A stretch of 41,531 bases of DNA, from contig JAQBZH010000003.1 of the NCBI GenBank assembly GCA_027622005.1, positions 1 to 41,531 of the forward strand, in the 5' to 3' direction. A model generated the notes under the pieces. The model was not told the DNA's origin. It was given only the letters and a program-made list of their open reading frames with translations, and ran no database searches. Below, one piece after another: positions 28,097 through 36,648 of this stretch; the stretch's first letter is position 1; every line of letters starts with the position of its first letter. The stretch is from Bacteroidota bacterium (lineage in GTDB: Bacteria > Bacteroidota > Rhodothermia > Rhodothermales > UBA10348). The position numbers were made by a program, and so were the translations under genes.

Positions 28097-30961
28097 TTGA
28101 GTAAAAAACTTCCAAATAGTGTCCCTGAAGCAGCGAAGGCCCCTTTGAAGAAGCGCTCGATCATTATTCGAGGCGCAAGACAGCACAACTTGAAGGGGGT
28201 AGATGTCGAAATTCCTCGGGGCAAATTGGTTGTTTTCACGGGTCCATCTGGTTCGGGAAAATCTTCCCTCGCGTTCGACACGATCTATGCCGAAGGTCAG
28301 CGTCGTTACGTCGAAAGCCTAAGCTCCTATGCCAGGCAGTTTTTGGAGAGAATGGATAAGCCGGATGTCGATTTCATCTCCGGTCTAGCTCCCGCCATCG
28401 CAATTGAGCAAAAAACGGTTTCCAAAAATCCCCGGTCGACGGTGGCAACGCAAACGGAGATTTACGACCATTTGCGCCTCCTTTATGCTCGGATCGGCAT
28501 TACCTATTCTCCAGTTTCGGGTGAACCGGTTTCCAAGGATTCGCCCCGCTCAACGGCCAAACAATTGCTCGAGAGTTGGGACGAAGGGACTCGATTTTAT
28601 TTGTGTTTTCCGTTTCCAAATCACAAAAAGAGTAGCGTCAAAGATGAATTGATCGTGCTTCAAAAGCGTGGTTTCTTCCGAATATTGGCCCTTCCTACGG
28701 AAAAGCAGCTTGAAAAAGGAGTTGCCGAAACCGTGATCGATTTAAATGAGACCGATCCAAACTCCGTAAAAGCAGCGAGAGAACGGCTTTTGGTTTTGGT
28801 TGACCGACTTGTGGTGAGGCGAAACGATATCGCGATGGAATCGCGCATTGCCGATTCGGTCGAACTGGCTTTTTCAGAAGGTGGTGGCCGATGTACAGCC
28901 GTTATTGCGGGGAGCGGAGTCTCTCGTTCGTTTAGTCAGTTTTTCGAACGTGATGGCATGCGCTTCGACGAGCCTACCGCACATCTTTTTTCGTTTAATT
29001 CTCCCGTCGGAGCCTGTCCCGTTTGCCAGGGCTTTGGCAAAACGGCTGGAATTGACCCTGATTTAGTCATTCCGAATCCTGATTTGTCCATTCGTCAGGG
29101 GGCCATCGCTCCTTTTCGTGGGGATTCATGGAGCTCTTACTTTCGCGCTTTGATCCGGGTTGCTGCCGACGAACGTATCAACATTGACGTCCCTTATTCG
29201 GCACTCGATGAGGCTTCAAAAGATTTGATCTGGGAGGGAAAAGCGGATTACGACGGTATTTCCGAGTTTTTTAATTACCTGGAGAAAAACAACTACAAGA
29301 TGCATTATCGCATCTTTCATGCCCGCTTTCGAGGGTATTCTCGCTGCAAGGAATGCGAAGGGTCGCGGCTTCACAAAAAGGCGCTCTACGTCAAAATTGC
29401 CCATCGTCACATTGGTGAAATAGGCGAGATGACTACGGTTGAAGCACTCAAGTTTGTCAAAGAACTGGAGCTGACCGAGCACGAAGTAGCTGTTGCTGGC
29501 CGCATTCTGGAAGAAATTAGGCGCCGGCTTAGCTATTTGGTCGATGTGGGGCTGGATTATTTGACGCTAGATCGATTGAGCCAAACCCTTTCCGGGGGAG
29601 AAAGTCAGCGAATCCATTTGGCTACTTCGCTCGGCTCATCCCTCGTCGGAAGTTTGTACGTGCTCGATGAACCCTCTATTGGGCTTCATCCGCGCGATAC
29701 GGACCGGCTCATTTCGATCCTGGAGCACCTCCGCGATATCGGAAATACCGTTTTGGTTGTAGAGCATGAGGCGGAAATGATGAAACGGGCCGATTACATC
29801 CTGGATATCGGCCCAGGTGCTGGCCGACATGGCGGCGACATTGTTGCCAGAGGCACGTTTGATGATATTCTAAAAAACCCTGCTTCGCTGACCGGGGCTT
29901 ACTTAAGCGGAAAAAAACGAATCGAAATTCCGGCGTCCCGTAGACCCGTCAATGAAAGGGATCAGATAATCTTGGAAGGCGCTCGGCAACACAATTTGAA
30001 AAACCTTACGGTGTCGTTTCCGCTTGGAATGATAACGTGTATTACGGGTGTGAGCGGCTCAGGAAAGTCCACGTTGGTGTACGAAACCCTGTTTCAGGGC
30101 CTCGCGAAGCTAAAAGGAACGCATAGCGGCGAGACTAAAGTGGGGCGACATACCGCCATTCGGGGATATCAGCTGGTCGATCAGGTTGAAATGATCGATC
30201 AAACGCCCATCGGCCGTTCTCCGCGATCGAACCCGGCCACTTACGTCAAAGCGTTTGATACCATTCGACAACTGTTTTCGGATACCTATCAAGCACGCGT
30301 TCGGGGCTATAAACCCGGGTATTTTTCGTTCAACGTTCCGGGCGGCCGGTGCGAAACATGTCAGGGAGAGGGCGTGGTGCGCATCGAAATGCAGTTTTTA
30401 GCGGACTTGTTTTTGGAGTGTGAGGCGTGCAAAGGCAAGCGATACAAACAGGACGTTCTTGAAATTCGCTATCAGGGAAAAAGTATCGATCAGGTGCTCG
30501 ATATGACGGTCGAGGACGCCGTTGATTTCTTTTCGGAAGACAAAAGCCTGGTCCGCAAACTCCAAACTCTTTGCGACATCGGACTTGGGTACCTGAGCCT
30601 TGGCCAACCATCGAATACGCTTTCAGGCGGAGAGGCGCAGCGAATTAAATTGGCAGCCCATTTAGGCAAGTCGACGCGAGACCGAACGCTATACATTTTT
30701 GATGAGCCCACGACGGGTCTTCACTTTGAGGACATCAAAAAATTGCTGGTGGCCTTTAACGCGCTTGTCAAAAGCGGACATTCTATTTTCGTCATCGAAC
30801 ACAATATCGACGTCATCAAAGCTTCGGACTACGTTATCGATCTTGGTCCCGAAGGCGGTGTGAGGGGAGGTTTTGTGGTAGCGGCTGGTACCCCCGAGCA
30901 TCTGGCAACCATTGAAGCAAGTCACACCGGACGATATTTGAAACCGCTGTTAGGCCTTTAA
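28097..30961 (+). CDS. uvrA: Excinuclease ABC subunit UvrA
   Basis: DNA-damage sensor of nucleotide excision repair that loads UvrB. It has 954 residues with two ABC-type ATPase halves: Walker A GPSGSGKSS (49-57) and GVSGSGKST (651-659), and signature motifs LSGGESQRIHLA and LSGGEAQRIKLA. Two zinc sites are formed by CPVC (307-310) with CKEC (417-420), and CETC (752-755) with CEAC (775-778). The usual first-domain cysteine motif after the DHLRLLYARIG segment is replaced by YSPVSGE, as in Bacteroidota UvrA. The only start is TTG at 28097, without a strong ribosome site. It is divergent from the vWA gene across 240 nt, where I see no clear operator. Confidence 0.97.
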   Translation: MSKKLPNSVPEAAKAPLKKRSIIIRGARQHNLKGVDVEIPRGKLVVFTGPSGSGKSSLAFDTIYAEGQRRYVESLSSYARQFLERMDKPDVDFISGLAPAIAIEQKTVSKNPRSTVATQTEIYDHLRLLYARIGITYSPVSGEPVSKDSPRSTAKQLLESWDEGTRFYLCFPFPNHKKSSVKDELIVLQKRGFFRILALPTEKQLEKGVAETVIDLNETDPNSVKAARERLLVLVDRLVVRRNDIAMESRIADSVELAFSEGGGRCTAVIAGSGVSRSFSQFFERDGMRFDEPTAHLFSFNSPVGACPVCQGFGKTAGIDPDLVIPNPDLSIRQGAIAPFRGDSWSSYFRALIRVAADERINIDVPYSALDEASKDLIWEGKADYDGISEFFNYLEKNNYKMHYRIFHARFRGYSRCKECEGSRLHKKALYVKIAHRHIGEIGEMTTVEALKFVKELELTEHEVAVAGRILEEIRRRLSYLVDVGLDYLTLDRLSQTLSGGESQRIHLATSLGSSLVGSLYVLDEPSIGLHPRDTDRLISILEHLRDIGNTVLVVEHEAEMMKRADYILDIGPGAGRHGGDIVARGTFDDILKNPASLTGAYLSGKKRIEIPASRRPVNERDQIILEGARQHNLKNLTVSFPLGMITCITGVSGSGKSTLVYETLFQGLAKLKGTHSGETKVGRHTAIRGYQLVDQVEMIDQTPIGRSPRSNPATYVKAFDTIRQLFSDTYQARVRGYKPGYFSFNVPGGRCETCQGEGVVRIEMQFLADLFLECEACKGKRYKQDVLEIRYQGKSIDQVLDMTVEDAVDFFSEDKSLVRKLQTLCDIGLGYLSLGQPSNTLSGGEAQRIKLAAHLGKSTRDRTLYIFDEPTTGLHFEDIKKLLVAFNALVKSGHSIFVIEHNIDVIKASDYVIDLGPEGGVRGGFVVAAGTPEHLATIEASHTGRYLKPLLGL

Positions 30962-30994
30962 GGCCTCTTCATGCACCTTCCGGGCTCCTCCCGG
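30952..30994 (+). terminator. Two hairpins at the uvrA 3' end
   Basis: AGGCCT at 30952-30957 pairs with AGGCCT at 30961-30966 (3-nt loop), overlapping the uvrA stop codon. CCGGG (30980-30984) pairs with CCCGG (30990-30994). They lie in the convergent gap between uvrA and the DUF3047 gene and may end transcription from both sides. Neither has a clear T-run. Confidence 0.35.
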
Positions 30995-31041
30995 CACGTC
31001 TCGGAGTTCTTCCTGACCATCTGGCCCTCGCGTCTTCTGAA

Positions 31042-31752
31042 TTAGCGGGGCAAAAGCATAATGTTGTCAAAGTCGGCGCTTGCCTGGCTCTTGGTGTTGT
31101 CCGAATCCGACCAAAGACGTATTAACATGGGCTTGTCGGCCGGGTCCTCCCCAAAGACGCTTTTGTAATCCGCGACCAGGTCTCGCTTTATCGTTTTCCA
31201 AGTTCCGATACCGTCCAATTGACTCGACACCACGATGACGTGGAGCTTCCCGTACGTTACGATCGTGCCTACCGGCAAGGTCGAACTATACACATACTTG
31301 ATGGACCGCGGGCGCTTGATAATGAGACCATCGAGCGAAAACATGATGTAAATGCCTGCCCCCGAATCGTTAAAATTATCTTTGTCCTCTCGGCCTCCAG
31401 TAGGCAATTCGTTGGCTCGCCATTCCCAGGATAGGATGGGGTTTGAACTCAAGCTCCAATCGAAATCGTCATCATTTTGTTGGGCAACATGAACTGCCTC
31501 GCCTTTAGAAAATGTCCGGACAAATTTTCTACTTCCTTCTTTTTTGACGTAGAACCACTCATTATCATCAAAAAACTCTTCTGTTAGCGGCACCAGTTGC
31601 CCGTTCAATTGCGCATTCCATTTGACCGGAAGTGTCCCTTCGCCGTAAGACTCAAAATCATCCAATAAAATTCGCGCTTGCCGTGCATGCGCGGATCCGG
31701 ATTCTCTGAAAAAGAAAACTGCCAGCAAAAGAAACAGAATGCGATACGTCAT
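31042..31752 (-). CDS. Secreted DUF3047-family protein
   Basis: A 236-residue protein with a signal peptide (about 1-24, hydrophobic ILFLLLAVFFF then SAHA/RQ). The mature part matches the DUF3047 pattern: DDFESY start, ILSWEWRANELPTGG with a charged loop, NDSGAGIYIMF, the IKYVYSSTLPVGT block, a KRDLVADYKSVFG segment and SDSDNTKSQASADFDNI at the end. The fold is probably a beta sandwich resembling carbohydrate-binding proteins. No enzymatic residues are established for the family, and its role is unknown. The gene stands alone on the minus strand, convergent with uvrA and divergent from a GT2. The 190-nt upstream gap shows no firm promoter. Confidence 0.82.
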   Translation of the reverse strand: MTYRILFLLLAVFFFRESGSAHARQARILLDDFESYGEGTLPVKWNAQLNGQLVPLTEEFFDDNEWFYVKKEGSRKFVRTFSKGEAVHVAQQNDDDFDWSLSSNPILSWEWRANELPTGGREDKDNFNDSGAGIYIMFSLDGLIIKRPRSIKYVYSSTLPVGTIVTYGKLHVIVVSSQLDGIGTWKTIKRDLVADYKSVFGEDPADKPMLIRLWSDSDNTKSQASADFDNIMLLPR

Positions 31753-31941
31753 ATGCTGTTAGCCGAGCCCAACACAGGAAAAGCAACATAATCTGCGATA
31801 GGGATCATCAAATACGCGTTTTTAGGGTCTAGTGACTCGACTGACCACCTTGAGTGGAGATCATCCGAAATCAAATGGGTTTTTCGCTTAAATTGTGGGT
31901 AACGCTTCCTTCGTCTAATGTCAGCTTAATTCCTCATCACA

Positions 31942-32724
31942 ATGCCCTCGAAGCCTCTCATTTCCTGTTTAATGGTAACGGCGGACCGGCCCGAGCTCTG
32001 TAAGCGCGCCATTATTTCCTTCAACGCGCAGACATACGAAAACAAAGAACTGGTAGTGCTCGATAACGGGAAAGCTCCAATGCAATCGCTTTTGGAGAAT
32101 GTGCCCAGCAGCCAACTTCGCTACGAATATGTGCAGAACAACGAAGCGACTACAATTGGAGAATTAAGAAATCGTTCCCTGGAAATGGTTTCGGGGGATG
32201 TCGTTGTCCCGCAATGGGATGATGATGACTGGTCAGCCCCTCAGCGCCTCGACACCCAGTACGATGCATTAGTCAAAAACGAAGCCGATGCCGTTACGCT
32301 TTACGCCACGTTGATGCATGTTGATGATCCCTACTTTTTCGATCATCCGTTTTACGGGCTGTTGAAAGGGGGAGTACCTCCGACGGTCATGCACAAGCGG
32401 GACGATTCCGTGCGATTTCCCGAGCTGCGAAGGACGTCTGACACGCACTACAAAAACGTCTGGCGCTCCCGAAAATATCTCATTTTGCCTATGTCAGACG
32501 CCCACCTGCATCTCCGGTATTTTCACGGCAAAAATCTGTGGGAAAGAGATCATTTTTTGCGTCGAATGCGGAATACGCCGCTCGATTTAGTTGCTTATGG
32601 CTGGTGGAAGTTTGTCCGCAAAAATATTCTTGGGCATCCGCGATTTCGAATTTCGGAAGATGCCCGGCAGGCGTTTGAAACGTACTTGAGCGATTCCCAG
32701 GCCTGCGGACTTTTTAAAGGATAG
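31942..32724 (+). CDS. GT2-family glycosyltransferase
   Basis: A single-domain GT-A glycosyltransferase of 260 residues without membrane segments. The N-terminus LISCLMVTADRPELCKRAI is the nucleotide-sugar fold start, followed by LVVLDNGKAP (38-47) and the metal/donor motif PQWDDDDWS (90-98). The C-terminal third is rich in Arg, Trp and His (WRSRKYLILP, HLRYFHGKNLWERDHF). The WDDDDWS form occurs in a subgroup of bacterial GT2 proteins of unknown acceptor. The ATG start is clear. It ends 8 nt before the convergent HTTM-like gene, and the surroundings do not reveal a pathway. Confidence 0.85.
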   Translation: MPSKPLISCLMVTADRPELCKRAIISFNAQTYENKELVVLDNGKAPMQSLLENVPSSQLRYEYVQNNEATTIGELRNRSLEMVSGDVVVPQWDDDDWSAPQRLDTQYDALVKNEADAVTLYATLMHVDDPYFFDHPFYGLLKGGVPPTVMHKRDDSVRFPELRRTSDTHYKNVWRSRKYLILPMSDAHLHLRYFHGKNLWERDHFLRRMRNTPLDLVAYGWWKFVRKNILGHPRFRISEDARQAFETYLSDSQACGLFKG

Positions 32725-32732
32725 ACGCCCTT

Positions 32733-33617
32733 CTAGTTCGGAAGCTGGTGCTTCAGCCTTTTTTGGATGAAATAGTCTATCCAAACCGCCCAAGGCAGCC
32801 CCAAAATGGAGAGTTCCCAAACAGATAGCGCGAAGAGTATATCCATGGTCATCCAGATACCCATGTGAAGCCCGAGGATGGCCATCATGGTCGCATATCG
32901 GAAACGCTTGAACCAGACCAAAAAGGCGAAAAACTCGGTCAATAACCCGACTGCCAGAAAGGTCGTGGCCAAAAGCCTGGAGTTCATAGCCCATTCCTGC
33001 ACAAAATTGAGCTCGACGAATCCTGATCGCGAAATTTCGTCGACGGCTTTTTCATTGATCCACATCCAAAGGTGACTCCCGTCCGGCCAAAAAATGCCCG
33101 TCGCGATCAGTTTACTCCATGCCGCGAAGACGTACCCAAGCCCAATGAACAGGTATGAAAAGCCAATCGAAAAGCGGCTCCCGTTGAGGGGATCTGTAAA
33201 GAAGAGCCGGCCCAGAGCAAAGCCTAAAAGACCCATTCCGGCCAAATTTGCGCTGTGTGGGATTTCACCGAGCGAATAACGGGCCGCATATTGAAATACG
33301 AGTAAGACAAATGCGACTGAATAAGCCCATCGTCCTATTCCTTTGAACCCCCCAAAACCCAACACGGTCAAGAGGCTAATCAAGACAGCATTCCAAACCG
33401 GTAGCGAATTCCCGTGCATAAACGAAATATCCACGTATCTCGCCACACCGAGTGGAAGTACCACATCAGCTATCCGAAGCGTGTATAATCCCCACTTCCA
33501 GGCCAAATAGCAGGTGGCCACCCCGACAAACAGTTCAAACCCTTTCCGAACGATTCGCTGACCGGCCGAATCGGGAAGATCAAAACCAAATAGATTATCC
33601 GACAGGTTCAGCTTCAT
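32733..33617 (-). CDS. HTTM-like polytopic membrane protein
   Basis: A 294-residue protein with about seven hydrophobic segments (first near 28-48, last near 260-285). The GLGYVFAAWSKLIATGIFWPDG stretch and the overall layout resemble HTTM-domain proteins, bacterial relatives of the vitamin K-dependent gamma-carboxylase membrane domain. No substrate is known for such bacterial proteins. The ATG start overlaps the stop of the preceding gene as ATGA, so the two are translated together. The family call is by pattern, without a profile search, and DoxX-like proteins are an alternative. Confidence 0.6.
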   Translation of the reverse strand: MKLNLSDNLFGFDLPDSAGQRIVRKGFELFVGVATCYLAWKWGLYTLRIADVVLPLGVARYVDISFMHGNSLPVWNAVLISLLTVLGFGGFKGIGRWAYSVAFVLLVFQYAARYSLGEIPHSANLAGMGLLGFALGRLFFTDPLNGSRFSIGFSYLFIGLGYVFAAWSKLIATGIFWPDGSHLWMWINEKAVDEISRSGFVELNFVQEWAMNSRLLATTFLAVGLLTEFFAFLVWFKRFRYATMMAILGLHMGIWMTMDILFALSVWELSILGLPWAVWIDYFIQKRLKHQLPN

Positions 33618-34114
33618 GGGACGATACTCGGGTTAACTTGATCTTTACCCGGCGAAATGAGCACCCAGGGAGTGGCTGTAACCTCCACGCCAACGCGATC
33701 GGCAAGTCGGCCCTGTACTTTAAAAATCATTAAACTTTTGTCGGGGGTCCTGCCTCCAAACATCATTTTTTCCAAGGCGGCCACTCGTAGGGAATCCCAC
33801 ACAAGTGTTTTCGACACAAAGTTTGCGAGATCGATCGGATCCACACCATTTGAACGCACAGAAAATGGAGCGCCAGGGAGATTTTCCAGAGAAGACGCCG
33901 CCCAAGTGACCCTCTCGCCGGCGGGCATCTCCCGGACCAACGAACGGTTCCATGTCCTACCTGCTTGAGAAAACATTGGATAAATGCTAAACGGCCAAAA
34001 TTCACCCAAATTCGTGGCAACCGTCAGCACGTAGACGAGCAAGACCGAAAGAATAACCGTTTTGGATGTCTTTGCTGGATGACTGGATGTTTTTTGGGGT
34101 TGACTGTCCTTCAT
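33614..34114 (-). CDS. Single-pass membrane protein, partner of the HTTM-like gene, function unknown
   Basis: A 166-residue protein with a polar Lys/Ser/Thr N-terminus, one membrane helix (about 19-37, ILSVLLVYVLTVATNLGEF) and an extracytoplasmic domain of about 125 residues. The segment EFWPFSIYPMFSQAGR just after the helix stands out and may be a conserved motif. I recognise no named family. The tight ATGA overlap with the HTTM-like gene implies a two-gene unit and probably a membrane complex. The ATG at 34112-34114 has no strong ribosome site. Confidence 0.65.
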   Translation of the reverse strand: MKDSQPQKTSSHPAKTSKTVILSVLLVYVLTVATNLGEFWPFSIYPMFSQAGRTWNRSLVREMPAGERVTWAASSLENLPGAPFSVRSNGVDPIDLANFVSKTLVWDSLRVAALEKMMFGGRTPDKSLMIFKVQGRLADRVGVEVTATPWVLISPGKDQVNPSIVP

Positions 34115-34247
34115 TTCTTACTTCCTACCTTTCATTCCTAATTCATTCCGTAGATTATACTCAGCAGGACGACCTCGGAACTTCCACACGCGTGTATAGC
34201 TTGGAGTTTCCCTGCGCCGGCCTTATTCGAGCCGCCTGTCGAAGCGC

Positions 34248-34338
34248 GATCACGACCAACCTGCCTGATCACGACCGACCTGTCTGAACACAAGCCACCT
34301 GCCTGAACACGACCCACCTGTCTGAACACGACCCACCT
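34248..34338. repeat. Tandem repeat array, 19-bp unit, about 4.5 copies
   Basis: Complete units begin at 34260, 34279, 34298 and 34317 with consensus CCTGYCTGAACACGACCCA. A partial unit lies in front (from 34248) and a CCT at the end (34336-34338). The fifth base alternates C, T, C, T. Units abut without spacers. The array fills most of the gap between a minus gene and a plus gene and stops 5 nt before the TTG of the latter. Its unit shares the core GAACAC..CC..CCT with the 21-bp array at 41244-41341. The rest of 34115-34247 shows nothing further. Confidence 0.9.
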
Positions 34339-34343
34339 CGAAA

Positions 34344-35306
34344 TTGATACGCCGCTTAAAATCGATAAAAGCTCTCATTAGCCAATTTAATGAAACGCCT
34401 TTCGGGAAACGCTTTTTCACCGGAATTCGAGTCCTTTTAGGGTCCCTTGTGATATTTATCCTGATCAAACAGCTTTCCAATATTGGCTGGAGATCTCTAC
34501 TTACCAATTTGCCCGAATCGCCATGGTTTTACATAACCATAGCCGTAATGTACGTAACCCTGCCCGTTTTTGAGACCAGCATTTACAGCAGTTTTTTTCC
34601 TGTCCCCAAACTTAAGCTCTTCTCTGTTTTCGTCCGGAAAAAAATTATGAACTCCGATCTAATCGGATATTCGGGCGATGTTTTTGTCTTGTATTGGATT
34701 AAAGATCGTCTAGGTGTTCCGGAAGGCAAGGTCTTCCGATTCATGGTAGACAACGGAATCACGTCCTCTCTTGGTGCCTTCTCTGCTACCGGCGTGCTAT
34801 TTGGGATTCTCATCGCGACAGATTCGATCCGATGGGGCGATTTTATGGGTGAAAATGACCCCATGTTGTTTTTAGGTGCCGCCACGTTGATCGGCGCTCT
34901 ATCCTTTGTGGCTTATAAGTTTCGGCACACGTTGTTTTCCTTACCCGGCAAATCAGTGCTCCAAATTTACCTGGCGCACTTCCTTCGATTCATGTTTGTT
35001 TTTTGCCTTCAGATCTTTCAATGGTGGGTGGTGCTACCTCAGGTATCCTTCGACGTCTGGGGGACTATGCTGGCTATTATGACGATTTCCAATCGACTGC
35101 CGTTTGTGCCAGCCAAAGACCTCCTGGCCGTAGCCGTTATGTTAGGCGTTTCAGGGGTTATGGAAGATAGCCGAGCCGCCATCACAGCTATGCTTTTAAC
35201 CCGCATCGCGATCGATCGTGTACTTAACCTAGGCATTTTTATCCCTTTGTCGCTTTCGGACCGAAAAATAATTCCCCAAAGTATCCCCAAAAGCACGGAA
35301 AACTGA
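34344..35306 (+). CDS. Polytopic membrane protein resembling LPG-synthase/UPF0104 membrane domains
   Basis: A 320-residue hydrophobic protein with about seven transmembrane helices. The first is near 29-47 and the later ones near 58-77, 138-158, 174-190, 205-230, 240-262 and 285-300. The arrangement and the short basic N-terminus (MIRRLKSIKALIS) recall the UPF0104/lysylphosphatidylglycerol synthase transmembrane region, often encoded beside glycolipid glycosyltransferases. This is family resemblance only. The TTG at 34344 is the only usable start, since an in-frame stop lies at 34323. The array at 34248-34338 takes the place of a ribosome site. It is followed by two GT4 genes on the same strand. 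Confidence 0.6.
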   Translation: MIRRLKSIKALISQFNETPFGKRFFTGIRVLLGSLVIFILIKQLSNIGWRSLLTNLPESPWFYITIAVMYVTLPVFETSIYSSFFPVPKLKLFSVFVRKKIMNSDLIGYSGDVFVLYWIKDRLGVPEGKVFRFMVDNGITSSLGAFSATGVLFGILIATDSIRWGDFMGENDPMLFLGAATLIGALSFVAYKFRHTLFSLPGKSVLQIYLAHFLRFMFVFCLQIFQWWVVLPQVSFDVWGTMLAIMTISNRLPFVPAKDLLAVAVMLGVSGVMEDSRAAITAMLLTRIAIDRVLNLGIFIPLSLSDRKIIPQSIPKSTEN

Positions 35307-35330
35307 CGTTTTGGGCACTTTTTGATCGGA

Positions 35331-35357
35331 TTGAAAAAAATTGGTCCTTTTTTTCAA
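35331..35357 (+). terminator. Perfect AT-rich hairpin, candidate terminator
   Basis: TTGAAAAAAA (35331-35340) pairs with TTTTTTTCAA (35348-35357), a perfect 10-bp stem with a 7-nt loop, 24 nt beyond the stop of the membrane-protein gene. The T-run lies inside the 3' arm, as in the terminators in which an A-tract precedes the loop. The lack of GC pairs makes it atypical. The remainder of 35307-35455 shows no clear promoter. Confidence 0.4.
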
Positions 35358-35455
35358 ATAAAGTGAGACTTTTTTGTGACTTGGTGCGGCTAGGAAGTTG
35401 TCGGATCTAGTGCAACTGATACTGGAGCAGACAAACTGGGCAACCTAGGACAAAT

Positions 35456-36628
35456 TTGGCCACGACATTTCAAATTCCGATCGAACGCGATAAGCGGATC
35501 GCTATCTTCACGGGTGCTTACAACCACGTGGTGGACGGCGTATCGCTTACGCTTAACCGTTTGGTATCCTACTTAGAGTGCGAAAACACACCGGTGCATA
35601 TTTTTGCGCCCACGGTGGAGCATCCAGCCCTCGAGCACGCTGGCACGCTAACTTCTGTACCATCCGTCAGTCTTCCTGGAAGACCAGAATATCAGGTTTC
35701 GGTTGGCATGTCCCCGCGGGTGATCGATGAACTCGATCGATTCCAACCGACCATTGTCCATATTGCTACCCCGGACCTGTTGGGTTTACAGGCGCTAGCT
35801 TATGCACGTATTAGAAAGATTCCTGTCGTTGCGTCCTACCACACTCATTTTAGCTCGTACTTGTCATTTTACCATTTAACACGTTTCGAAGGTCTTGCCT
35901 GGGCCTATTTGAGATGGTTTTATAAAAAATGTGAGCACGTTTACGTACCGTCTCGGTCCATGGCAAAGGTCTTAAGTGATCATGGAATTGAGAAAGGAGT
36001 TGAGCTGTGGCCGCGCGGCGTTGATATCACCATGTTTCATCCAGACAAGCGGTCCATGGATTGGCGCCGTTCGAAAGGATTTGCAGATGACGAGATCGTC
36101 ATTTCTTTTATTAGTCGATTGGTTCTTGAAAAAGGCTTGGCCATTTACGCGGATGTTATCCAAGCGCTGAGAGAATCAGGCAAAAAAGTACGCGTGTTGG
36201 TCGTGGGCACGGGTCCTGCCGAGAGCCTGTTACGGGATCGTTTTCCTCGGGCGGTTTTTCTGGGTCACCTGACCGGGGACGAACTGGCTGTTGCCTACGC
36301 ATCATCCGATATTTTCCTATTTCCATCGGCCACCGAAACGTTTGGAAACGTGACGTTGGAAGCAATGGCGAGCGGTGTTCCTGCCTTATGTGCCAATGCA
36401 ACGGGTAGTAGCTCCTTAGTGGTCCATGGAGAAACCGGCTATTTAGCTGAACCCGGCGACGTCGATTCCTTCATCCGCTACGGCATGGACCTAGTGGAAG
36501 ATGTTGAGAAACGGCGCTTGATGAGCATTGCCTCCAGAAGAGAGGCGGAATCCTATAGTTGGCGTCTTATTTTAGGCCGAATAAACGGCTTTTATGACAA
36601 GATTTTAGTCCGTCCAGAAACGGACTAA
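35456..36628 (+). CDS. GT4 glycosyltransferase, MgtA/SQD2-like
   Basis: A 390-residue GT-B enzyme of the group that includes GDP-mannose-dependent mannosyltransferase MgtA and sulfoquinovosyl-diacylglycerol synthase SQD2. It has a GAYNHVVDGVSLTLNRL acceptor loop (20-36), the VHIATPDLLGLQAL segment (101-114), ASYHTHFSSYL (126-135), WPRGVDITMFHP (185-196), the phosphate-binding pair in SRLVLEKG (Arg221, Lys227 region) and the E-x7-E motif (Glu294, Glu302). It probably glycosylates a lipid at the cytoplasmic face of the inner membrane, and the sugar is not determined. The start is a TTG at 35456 with AGGA 5 nt upstream, a good site. Confidence 0.92.
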   Translation: MATTFQIPIERDKRIAIFTGAYNHVVDGVSLTLNRLVSYLECENTPVHIFAPTVEHPALEHAGTLTSVPSVSLPGRPEYQVSVGMSPRVIDELDRFQPTIVHIATPDLLGLQALAYARIRKIPVVASYHTHFSSYLSFYHLTRFEGLAWAYLRWFYKKCEHVYVPSRSMAKVLSDHGIEKGVELWPRGVDITMFHPDKRSMDWRRSKGFADDEIVISFISRLVLEKGLAIYADVIQALRESGKKVRVLVVGTGPAESLLRDRFPRAVFLGHLTGDELAVAYASSDIFLFPSATETFGNVTLEAMASGVPALCANATGSSSLVVHGETGYLAEPGDVDSFIRYGMDLVEDVEKRRLMSIASRREAESYSWRLILGRINGFYDKILVRPETD

Positions 36629-36629
36629 A
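36604..36629 (+). terminator. Hairpin spanning the stop codon between two GT4 genes
   Basis: TTTAGTCCGT (36604-36613) pairs with ACGGACTAAA (36620-36629), a perfect 10-bp stem with a 6-nt loop. It includes the last codons and the TAA of the upstream GT4 gene and ends 19 nt before the next gene. It could be a partial terminator or a 3'-end stabiliser setting different levels of the two enzymes. No T-run follows. Confidence 0.4.
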
Positions 36630-36648
36630 TCGTTAGGCACCCACTTCA

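Noticed and set aside
34248-34338. CRISPR array
   Set aside because: Units are only 19 bp and directly adjacent with no spacers, and no cas gene is present. The same reasoning applies to the array at 41244-41341.
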